This document shows positions 13,326 through 18,837 of a DNA stretch of 18,837 bases, one piece after another. Location of the stretch: positions 1 through 18,837 of the forward strand of contig JAZNMP010000023.1 in the NCBI GenBank assembly GCA_045579705.1, read 5' to 3'. The notes under the pieces were generated by a model. The model ran no database searches. It saw nothing but the letters and a program-made list of their open reading frames with translations, and was not told where the DNA came from. Source of the stretch: Lachnocurva sp045579705. GTDB taxonomy: Bacteria > Bacillota > Clostridia > Lachnospirales > Lachnospiraceae. The position numbers were made by a program, and so were the translations under genes. Each line of letters starts with the position of its first letter. Position 1 is the stretch's first letter.

Positions 13326-14498
13326 TCATACTGCCTCGAATTGCATCATCGCAGCCTGCAATGAATCATCTGTAACATGTACATATGTATCCATTGTAGT
13401 CGACAACTGTGCATGACCCAAGATTTTCTGTAATGATTTTGGATTAACTCCTCTTTCTATGCATCTGGTAGCAAAAGTGTGTCTCAACGCATGCATGCTA
13501 AATGGTTTAATACCTGCATTTCTACAAAGCTTTTCAAGATTTGTATCATACGTTGAATTTTTGGTTGGCTCGCCTGTACGCCAATTGATAAATATCAAAT
13601 CCCGCATACATACTTCGCGTTCCAATCCTGTTCTAGGATCCTTGAACTTCAACACCTGTGATAGTGTTTTGGATTCCTTTCTAGAATGTCTCTTCTGGTA
13701 TAACTCAAAAAGAATATCATAAGCTTCGTTTGTTAGCGGTATTGTACGAAATCCAGACATCGTCTTAGGCGGTCCAGCTCTCCAATAACCTCTCTCATAG
13801 CGATACTCTAATGTCTTATCGACGGTAAGCGTTCTATTTATTCTGTCAAAGTTATCCCAGGTAAGCCCTATCAGTTCACCTGTTCTTAATCCTGTTTGCA
13901 ATACCAAGCGAAAAGCCTTAGCATTGCTGTTTTTGTCAGCAACCTCAAGGAAGAGTTCCTGTTCATGTAAATCCAAAAATCGAATTGGTTTTCTCATCTT
14001 GGAACATTTGAAATCAACACCATCTAGCGGATGCTTTGTAATCAGGTCATTCTTCAGTGCTGACTTAAACATAGAGCCTATACAGATGTAAGTCTGATAG
14101 ATTGTAGATTTTGCGTAATATGGTTCCATATCATTTAAAATCTTCTGGCAATGCATTGCCCTTACATCCATCAGAAGCATGTCACCGATTTCCGCCTTAA
14201 CATCGTTATAATACCGTTCCGTATAATTACGAATCGTATTAGGCGATAAATCTCGCTTAAAAGTCTTCATCCAGTAATTAAACCATTGATCTACCGTCAT
14301 GGTATATTCAAGGGCAGTCTCATCTTCCTGTTCATCTTGAAGCTTGTTGTACATGTACCATTTTCTAGCTTCTGAAACAGTTCCGAAGTACTTTTCGACT
14401 CTAAGTCCTCTTCTATTGGTATACCGAGCCGAGTATAGGCCATCTTTGCGTTGCATGATGCCTTCGCCCATCTCTCGACCTCTTAAATCTTTTCCCAT
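13326..14498 (-). CDS. int: Tn916-type tyrosine integrase (390 aa)
   Basis: It catalyses integration and excision of the element. The N-terminal arm-binding domain (GIMQRKDGLYSARYTNRRG, about 13-31) is followed by the core-binding domain (about 66-155) and the catalytic domain. Catalytic residues are all present: R205 in TGLRTGE, K245, H337 and R340 in HALRHTF, H362 in LGH, and nucleophile Y372. The start is the ATG at 14496-14498, with AAGGAGC upstream; longer in-frame starts up to 14579 lack a ribosome site. It is the last gene of the element, next to the Xis-bearing gene as in Tn916. The enzyme looks intact, so the element may still be mobile. Confidence 0.95.
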   Translation of the reverse strand: MGKDLRGREMGEGIMQRKDGLYSARYTNRRGLRVEKYFGTVSEARKWYMYNKLQDEQEDETALEYTMTVDQWFNYWMKTFKRDLSPNTIRNYTERYYNDVKAEIGDMLLMDVRAMHCQKILNDMEPYYAKSTIYQTYICIGSMFKSALKNDLITKHPLDGVDFKCSKMRKPIRFLDLHEQELFLEVADKNSNAKAFRLVLQTGLRTGELIGLTWDNFDRINRTLTVDKTLEYRYERGYWRAGPPKTMSGFRTIPLTNEAYDILFELYQKRHSRKESKTLSQVLKFKDPRTGLEREVCMRDLIFINWRTGEPTKNSTYDTNLEKLCRNAGIKPFSMHALRHTFATRCIERGVNPKSLQKILGHAQLSTTMDTYVHVTDDSLQAAMMQFEAV

Positions 14499-14587
14499 AA
14501 AAAACGCTCCTTTTTTCATAAAAAAGAGCATCCTCATGCGTATTACAAAATAACACAGAAACGTGATATTTTCAAGCATAGCTACTC

Positions 14588-15226
14588 CTACAACAATTGG
14601 ACGCTACGCAAATACTCATCGAATGCTTCTCTCTTTATCAGTACCTTCTTCCCTACTTTGAATGAAAACTTTGTTACAGGATCTTTGCATAAGTCTCGAA
14701 TTCGATTGACTCCAATATTGGAATACTCAGCAGCTTCCTCTACAGTAAGGGATGCCTTGTGCCAAATTGGTATGCCATTATTATAGTTTTTTACGCCAAT
14801 CTCATTTTCAGAATATGCATCTAACCCTTGATTTTTCTGGGTTTGTCCCCTCTTTGCTTTTACGCCAGTTTCTGGCGTAAGAAGCCCTAATTGAATTAGT
14901 AGCGTTTTATCAATATGAGAAATCATAAACTTATCTGCCAAATGTCCTATGTACCGTACCAACTTCTCTCGGCTGATTGTAGTTATCTGTTCAGCCATGG
15001 ATGCTGATTCCTCGTCTAATCCTCCCATATGATCTAGGATGGCATGGGTTGGGAATCCTTTGCTCCTATGAATTTTGGTTGTAATTGGTATTACGGTAAT
15101 GGTTGGTGAGTATCTGTTTCCTTTATTATTCTGAACGACTATCACAGGTCGTTCTCCTCGCTGTACAGACCCGATATTCTCCCCAAGATCTGCCAGGTAT
15201 ATATCACCTCGTTTTATCTCTTTCAT
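14588..15226 (-). CDS. MazF toxin - Xis excisionase fusion (212 aa)
   Basis: Residues 1-117 are a MazF/PemK endoribonuclease: RGDIYLADL, then RGERPVIVVQN, then GNRYSPTITVIPIT. The two residues needed for catalysis in Bacillus MazF (R25, T48) correspond to R26 and T49, both intact. After a polar linker (118-150), residues 151-212 match the Tn916 Xis class of small winged-helix excisionases (IPIWHKASLTVEEAAEYSNIG-NRIRDL, ending KRE-FDEYL). Both halves lie in a single open frame of 639 bp without a stop. The start is the ATG at 15224-15226 with AGGAG upstream; no usable site supports a longer form. No MazE-like antitoxin gene is adjacent. Position directly before int is that of xis in Tn916. Inference: the gene links excision control to a toxin; the Xis part or the linker may restrain the toxin. 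Confidence 0.9.
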   Translation of the reverse strand: MKEIKRGDIYLADLGENIGSVQRGERPVIVVQNNKGNRYSPTITVIPITTKIHRSKGFPTHAILDHMGGLDEESASMAEQITTISREKLVRYIGHLADKFMISHIDKTLLIQLGLLTPETGVKAKRGQTQKNQGLDAYSENEIGVKNYNNGIPIWHKASLTVEEAAEYSNIGVNRIRDLCKDPVTKFSFKVGKKVLIKREAFDEYLRSVQLL

Positions 15227-15257
15227 ATATTCTTCTCCTAAAATATAGGTAAAAGAA

Positions 15258-15285
15258 GGCTCCATCGCCAGTACACAATGGAGCC
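15258..15285 (-). terminator. Terminator hairpin just upstream of the MazF-Xis gene
   Basis: GGCTCCAT (15258-15265) pairs with ATGGAGCC (15278-15285); on the minus strand it is followed by TTCTTTT. It ends only about 30 bp before the start of the fusion gene, so it either ends the upstream transcript or acts as an attenuator. Confidence 0.8.
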
Positions 15286-15289
15286 TCCT

Positions 15290-15550
15290 TACAATACAGT
15301 TATCTACTCTCTTATTTGTCCACGACACCCCAGAGAACGGGAAATCACTAAGCGGCTGCAGCACAGCTCCATAGGCTCTAACCTCCCCGCGGTTCTCGCC
15401 GGGCCGCTCCCATTACGATGTGTTGTGGCTAAGCGGAAGTATCATTATACCCGTAGTCATCATGGCCAAGGCCGGTGCTACCGACTTTCCAGTGAGGCTA
15501 TCTCGCGCAAGGCGTACCTTTGGGGCTCCAAGCTACGGGAACGTACTTAG
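15290..15550 (-). ncRNA. Candidate structured leader or small RNA
   Basis: This gene-free stretch is visibly richer in G and C than the genes on either side. On the minus strand CCCGTAG (from 15539) can pair with CTACGGG (15450-15456), closing a roughly 90-nt domain that contains GGCC-TT-GGCC and CGGT-AGC-ACCG hairpins. A second domain holds GCGG/CCGC and GCTGCAGC self-complementarity. CCGCTTAG occurs in both domains. It ends in the terminator at 15258-15285. A TTGACA lies upstream (15567-15572) but has no good -10, and a perfect TATAAT lies inside (15444-15449). Which RNA ends are used is unknown. The rest of 15227-15651 holds nothing else recognisable. Confidence 0.4.
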
Positions 15551-15651
15551 TGAATGTATATTCTGTTGTCAAGGAACATAGGAGAAAAAAGTTCCTCCTA
15601 CTTATTGGGACTGGGAGAGGGCAAATTATAGGGTAAAAAATTATAAAATTT

Positions 15652-16167
15652 TTAAATTCTTAGCATATATCTCAATTTGTTAAGCCCATCCTGGATAGAT
15701 TCATGAATAGATGACTGCGCTACACCTTCTATTCTCGCAATCTCATCTTCAGTAAAACCATAGAAGAAAAACAAGCGAAATCTTCTTTGCTGCTTCTGGG
15801 ATAAATTATCTAGGGCCAACCTGACCATAAATGCAGAAAAGCGATCCTCATTATCTGCATATGCAGTAATTTCATGCAGAACCTGATTTGCTGCTTGATA
15901 CATCTCCTGTCCTTCGATATATCCTCGTGGATCATGACAGCGCGTTGCACGTTTCTTATGCTTCTCCTCATTGCGATTGTATTCTTTGAACACTTCCGCC
16001 TGCTCCGTCGAAATCAAGAGCAGTGGCTTATACATCCCCAACTCTTCTCCATACTTCTGAAACAGCTCCTCATTAGACAAGTCAGTTGCCACAGCCCATC
16101 TGCATCCGCCCTGGATACCTGGATACTCTACTTCCAAATTGATAAGTTCATAGTCCTTGTTATTCAT
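15652..16167 (-). CDS. Sigma-70 region-4-like regulator of the element (171 aa)
   Basis: The C-terminal part (about 120-170) is a sigma region 4 helix-turn-helix: LSQKQQRRFRLFFFYGFTEDEIARIEGVAQSSIHESI, then GLNKLRYML. The N-terminal half (WAVATDLSNEELFQKYGEEL...) lacks sigma region 2, so it is not a complete sigma factor. Similar proteins occur in the regulatory region of Tn916-like and other conjugative elements, where they influence transfer or excision gene expression. GGAGG lies six bases before the ATG. The candidate structured leader and the MazF-Xis gene follow in the direction of transcription. Target promoters are unknown. Confidence 0.87.
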   Translation of the reverse strand: MNNKDYELINLEVEYPGIQGGCRWAVATDLSNEELFQKYGEELGMYKPLLLISTEQAEVFKEYNRNEEKHKKRATRCHDPRGYIEGQEMYQAANQVLHEITAYADNEDRFSAFMVRLALDNLSQKQQRRFRLFFFYGFTEDEIARIEGVAQSSIHESIQDGLNKLRYMLRI

Positions 16168-16295
16168 ATCTGACCTCCGATTCTTGAAAATTGATAAGTT
16201 TCAAAAACCGGCAGTCAGGGATATCTACCTACATACGCTTCCCATTCGTGCACTGATATTCACCATCAGAGCAACAGAAAGAAGCACAAAAAAAG

Positions 16296-16350
16296 AAGGC
16301 AAAGCAAAACAGAGTACAATACTGTACTTCCTTCTGTTTTGCTCCGCCTT
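16296..16350 (-). terminator. Long hairpin, terminator of the zinc-ribbon gene
   Basis: AAGGC and AGCAAAACAGA (16296-16313) pair with TCTGTTTTGCT and GCCTT (16333-16350); an inner GTAC/GTAC pair shortens the loop. On the minus strand it is followed by a T-rich run (complement of 16288-16294). The remaining sequence in the 301-bp gap 16168-16468 shows no gene. Confidence 0.75.
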
Positions 16351-16468
16351 CCAACGAATCTTTGTCGTTCTAGCTGATAACAAACTCTTGCTGCCTGCCG
16401 CAAGCTTTCCTGGATCTATGCCGGATTCCTTATCTCTGCAGACAGCTCAGTTATTCAGTTGTAATAGT

Positions 16469-16720
16469 TCACTTACTCCTAAGCTTTAAACTTTCTACAT
16501 TAATCAGTATTTGTAAATGCTTAGCTTCAGCTTTTACAATGGCCCCACAAGGGCACTTAATACTAATATCCTCAAAACTCTTCCCCGTAAATAGCTTGTT
16601 GCCGCATACCGGGCAACAAATCCAAACTTTGATGTCCTTCACCGTTTCCACGCCATATACAACCTCCTCATTATCATATTCCCCCACGGGTACATCCCCT
16701 GCTGGTAAATAGAATAACAT
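16469..16720 (-). CDS. Small zinc-ribbon protein (83 aa, possibly 60 aa)
   Basis: Four metal-type cysteines are in CCPVCGN and KCPCGA, about 18 residues apart, forming a zinc ribbon like those of phage Com proteins and small element-borne regulators. The tail is basic-hydrophobic. The ATG at 16718-16720 has no ribosome site. An in-frame GTG at 16649-16651 is preceded by GAGGAGG at about 11 bases and gives a 60-residue protein beginning ETVKDIKVWICC, close to the usual length of such proteins; I consider that start at least as likely. The strong terminator at 16812-16847 isolates it from the gene upstream, so its promoter should lie in 16721-16811. Its function is not known. Confidence 0.7.
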   Translation of the reverse strand: MLFYLPAGDVPVGEYDNEEVVYGVETVKDIKVWICCPVCGNKLFTGKSFEDISIKCPCGAIVKAEAKHLQILINVESLKLRSK

Positions 16721-16811
16721 GAATACCAGCTGTGCAGCCCATCAACACGTTATCAATCGATTCTCAACAAACCATCTTGCAACCATCAAACATCCATCAA
16801 AAAAAAAAAAA

Positions 16812-16847
16812 GGCTGCTGTCTCACATCTACATGCAAAACAGCAGCC
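16812..16847 (-). terminator. Strong rho-independent terminator
   Basis: GGCTGCTGT (16812-16820) pairs with ACAGCAGCC (16839-16847). On the minus strand it is followed directly by a run of 13 T (complement of 16799-16811). It lies seven bases past the final stop of the interrupted regulator. Confidence 0.92.
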
Positions 16848-16853
16848 TATAGC

Positions 16854-17390
16854 TCACTTGCTTCCATTATTTGATTCCTTTTCACTTTCCTCGCATTCCC
16901 TGCGATATGCATATCGGTACATGCTTATTCCAAAGCATTTGATGGCTTCGCGCTTCTTGCGCTCAATTGATGCAGATGAAAGACTCTCAGTTCTCGACAT
17001 CTCATCATTGGACATAGGATTATCATTCAGGTAATAGTTCTCTATAATCCGCTTATACAGCTGCCCCTCATCAACAGTAGCTGCAATTTCTTCTAAAACC
17101 TGTTAAATCAACAGTCGCATCCACGAGCAGTCACGAAGCTCTTGAAATAGGCTGTCCTGAAGATCTAGGGAATCATCCATCGGCAAGCGTATCGCTTCTA
17201 AGAAATCTCGCCTCATAGTATCCTTTTGTTTCTTCAGATCCTCCTCTGTAAGATTCGGATGGAACATATCTGAGATTTTTAATCCGCTTCGGAAATGTTC
17301 CAAAAGCACCCTTGTCAATTCTAGCACTAACGTCGGTTCAAAATTTTCGCGCATACACCAGTTATCAATGCGCTGCTCATTTTTTGACAT
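16854..17390 (-). pseudogene. Sigma/ArpU-like regulator interrupted by an in-frame TAA
   Basis: The gene starts at the ATG 17388-17390 (GGAGG seven bases upstream) and runs 95 codons to a TAA at 17103-17105. The same frame then continues open for 82 more codons to TGA at 16854-16856, right before the strong terminator. The downstream part (QLYKRIIENYYLNDNPMSNDEMSRT, then SSASIERKKREAIKCFGISMYRYAYR) looks like the DNA-binding end of phage or element sigma-like regulators, and has no plausible start codon of its own. A single C-to-T change (CAA to TAA, Q to stop) would explain the break. Alternatives are a sequencing error, readthrough, or a functional truncated protein. The N-terminal half alone has no recognised domain. 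Confidence 0.72.
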
Positions 17391-17434
17391 AACCTTGCCT
17401 CCCTCCAACAATGTCCTTTTCTAAATAACAAAAA

Positions 17435-17466
17435 CGAGAAGGCTGGAATTGCTTCCAATCTTCTCG
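17435..17466 (-). terminator. Terminator of the Xre regulator gene
   Basis: CGAGAAG (17435-17441) pairs with CTTCTCG (17460-17466), continued inside by TGGAA/TTCCA. On the minus strand it is followed by TTTTTG. It lies 48 bp past the stop at 17514. Confidence 0.8.
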
Positions 17467-17513
17467 CTTAATAAACAACTATAAGATTTCAATTCCGCCG
17501 CGAATTCTGCTAT

Positions 17514-17855
17514 TTAATTTCCAACAAGACCTTCAGCGTATGCCTGGAGTCTTCCTTTTTGTTCAGGATTTGCTTTTCTAGATAAAGCAACAAGGTCCAA
17601 CTCATACTCAGAGAAATAATCTCCGTTTTGTGGTTTCTTATTAGTATCAAAAAATTCGCTCAGCGATACGCCTAACGCTATGCATACCAGTTGAATGGTT
17701 CTAAATGTTGGATCACTGCCATTAGATCTCATCTTGCTTATTGTTCCTGACGACAGTTTCACCTTTTTATGAATATCACTATCTGACATGCATCTTTCGT
17801 TCAAGAGTTCATCTAATCTAGCAATAAAGTCCTTCCCCGTCATTAAAGTGTCCAT
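17514..17855 (-). CDS. Xre-family HTH repressor (113 aa)
   Basis: Helix-turn-helix residues lie at about 22-70: MSDSDIHKKVKLSSGTISKMRSNGSDPTFRTIQLVCIALGVSLSEFF is the Xre/Cro pattern, with the recognition helix at SSGTISKMR. The C-terminus (about 80-113, YELDLVALSRKANPEQKGRLQAYAEGL) is helical and probably dimerises. The start is the ATG at 17853-17855 with GGAGG ten bases upstream; a longer frame reaching 17969 would run through the operator cluster. A group of GTAAG/CTTAC half-sites lies directly upstream, so autoregulation is likely. By position it corresponds to the Tn916-type element repressor, but the second HTH gene upstream could share that task. Confidence 0.88.
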   Translation of the reverse strand: MDTLMTGKDFIARLDELLNERCMSDSDIHKKVKLSSGTISKMRSNGSDPTFRTIQLVCIALGVSLSEFFDTNKKPQNGDYFSEYELDLVALSRKANPEQKGRLQAYAEGLVGN

Positions 17856-17900
17856 GGTGAAAACACCTCCTATCTCCCTCGAAAGTGCTACACCATTATT

Positions 17901-17966
17901 GTAAGAAAAGTTCTTACTGCGGCGGGAAGGACTATTCTTACTGCGGTAAGATATTGCTAGACTTAC
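17901..17966. promoter_or_regulatory. GTAAG/CTTAC operator cluster
   Basis: GTAAGAA-AAG-TTCTTAC (17901-17917) is a perfect 7-bp inverted repeat. CTTAC-TGCG-GTAAG (17937-17950) is a second one, and a fifth half-site CTTAC is at 17962-17966. TTCTTACTGCGG occurs twice (17911, 17935). The cluster lies immediately upstream of the Xre gene and ends ten bases before the stop codon of the HTH gene, the right place for an autorepressor operator. Confidence 0.68.
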
Positions 17967-17975
17967 CATAGCGAA

Positions 17976-18837
17976 CTACTTAATATTATGTTTTTTATCT
18001 CCCCACTGAATTAACTGCTTACCTCTTTCTGTAAGCTTTAGCATACTTATATTCGGTCTATCTTTTGAATTCTCAATTTTAAGTTCAACATAACCAGTGA
18101 GTTTCCCTAAATTTCTTTCTCCTGTCATATAATCAATACTGCTCTGCAGAATCTTATTAATATCATTGGTTTTTTCCAACCTAATATTCATATTGGCCGC
18201 TGACAAGAAATCCGTACCTATTGCCTCAATGGTCTTAAGGCAATTATAGAGATCCTCAATCTCATTTTGATAATTCTTTTTATCCAAATAGATTGCTATC
18301 TTATCAATGATTTCAGATGCATCAAATAAAATCAGACGATAATCGCATCCAGGATTCTGCTCAGCAAATTCCAATGCATCACTATGTAATCTTCCAAGTC
18401 GTTTTCTCGCCTCTGAAAGTTTTTTCATCGTAGCATTAAATCCACCATACTTCTCAAAAAATGCAAACTCTAACTGAAACTTAGCGTCTCCTCTTCGCTC
18501 ACGCTTTGAATACTTACTATCCCATCTTACATACTCAACATAGCCTAACATATCAAGCTCTTCTGCAGATGCGTAGCACTGCTTAATTGAAATCAGTTCC
18601 TGTGAATCAGCTGAAAACAAAAATACCGGCAAGTTTCCAAATTCATCAGTACCATCTTCATTATAGGCTGCTGTACTAATCTCACCTACTATTCTAGTGA
18701 TATCAACTTGATTAGTAATCCCAAGTGCCTTTAAGTACTTATTCAAGTTTTCACCACTTGGAAGATTTCTACCATGCTCCCAATTCTGAATAGTGTTTAC
18801 TGTTACATCTAGCATATCCGATAATTGTGCTTGTGTT
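17976..18837 (-). CDS. HTH regulator with unknown C-terminal domain (5' end outside window)
   Basis: The visible part begins with TQAQLSDMLDVTVNTIQNWEHGRN, an Xre helix-turn-helix whose first helix is cut by the window edge. An ATG inside this helix (18813-18815) is therefore not the real start. About 255 residues follow that I do not recognise; they include a mostly helical middle (EEKL-type and RKRLGRLHSDALEFAEQN segments), and an end (MLKLTERGKQLIQWGDKK) that looks like a winged-helix strand-and-helix. It lies upstream of the Xre repressor in the same direction, 120 bp apart with the GTAAG cluster between. The role is probably sensing or control of the element, by position only. Confidence 0.8.
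   Translation of the reverse strand, partial: TQAQLSDMLDVTVNTIQNWEHGRNLPSGENLNKYLKALGITNQVDITRIVGEISTAAYNEDGTDEFGNLPVFLFSADSQELISIKQCYASAEELDMLGYVEYVRWDSKYSKRERRGDAKFQLEFAFFEKYGGFNATMKKLSEARKRLGRLHSDALEFAEQNPGCDYRLILFDASEIIDKIAIYLDKKNYQNEIEDLYNCLKTIEAIGTDFLSAANMNIRLEKTNDINKILQSSIDYMTGERNLGKLTGYVELKIENSKDRPNISMLKLTERGKQLIQWGDKKHNIK

Noticed and set aside
15278..15550. Protein-coding gene on the plus strand in the leader region
   Set aside because: The 90-codon frame has no ribosome site, starts inside the terminator hairpin, and its composition follows the RNA-like structure.
15544..15572. Sigma-A promoter for the structured leader
   Set aside because: TTGACA is perfect on the minus strand, but the hexamer 17 bp downstream (TAAGTA) matches the -10 at only two positions.

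Overview
The window looks like the chromosome of an anaerobic, probably motile, low-GC Firmicute of the Lachnospiraceae type (Butyrivibrio/Pseudobutyrivibrio-like). The basis is gene content: desulfoferrodoxin-type superoxide reductase, a CheY plus CheX-like pair, a sigma-D-like promoter, NrdR, EF-P, RpiB, YqeG, YchF, and a Tn916-type integration module. The genus is an inference; there is no rRNA or tRNA to confirm it.

Left part (1-6700). Two arrays of one unusual repeat (about 1-323, running off the left edge, and 6048-6616) flank a block of genes. In the arrays the heptamer GGTGTGA and its complement TCACACC alternate strictly every 26-27 bp, and intervening sequences recur with a 214-bp super-period. 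Between the arrays lie a small membrane protein; a cheY-like receiver coupled to a protein with MshEN-like and CheX-like parts; a leftward operon of a YvcK/CofD-like protein, an Sfp-type phosphopantetheinyl transferase and a degenerate HNH/AP2 protein; and a rightward superoxide reductase gene. GC-rich small palindromes are scattered next to the arrays. Short tandem repeats of about 32 bp built on the octamer TTTATAAA sit in three intergenic regions.

Middle part (6700-13190). These are mostly core genes, all leftward: yqeG-rpiB-efp, a small protein behind a sigma-D-like promoter, nrdR, a two-gene operon for exported surface proteins, and ychF. Most have recognisable terminators.

Right part (about 13280-18837, open at the right edge). 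This is an integrated element with a Tn916-like integration module. Read in the direction of transcription it has an HTH regulator (cut by the window edge), a second Xre regulator behind a GTAAG operator cluster, a sigma-like gene broken by an in-frame TAA, a small zinc-ribbon protein, a sigma-70 region-4 protein, a gene-free and apparently structured leader ending in a terminator, a natural fusion of a MazF toxin to a Tn916-Xis-like excisionase, and the tyrosine integrase. An AT-only inverted repeat between integrase and ychF is a candidate left end.

The strongest candidates for undescribed biology are the alternating 27-bp array, the MazF-Xis fusion with both toxin catalytic residues intact, and the gene-free leader upstream of that fusion.
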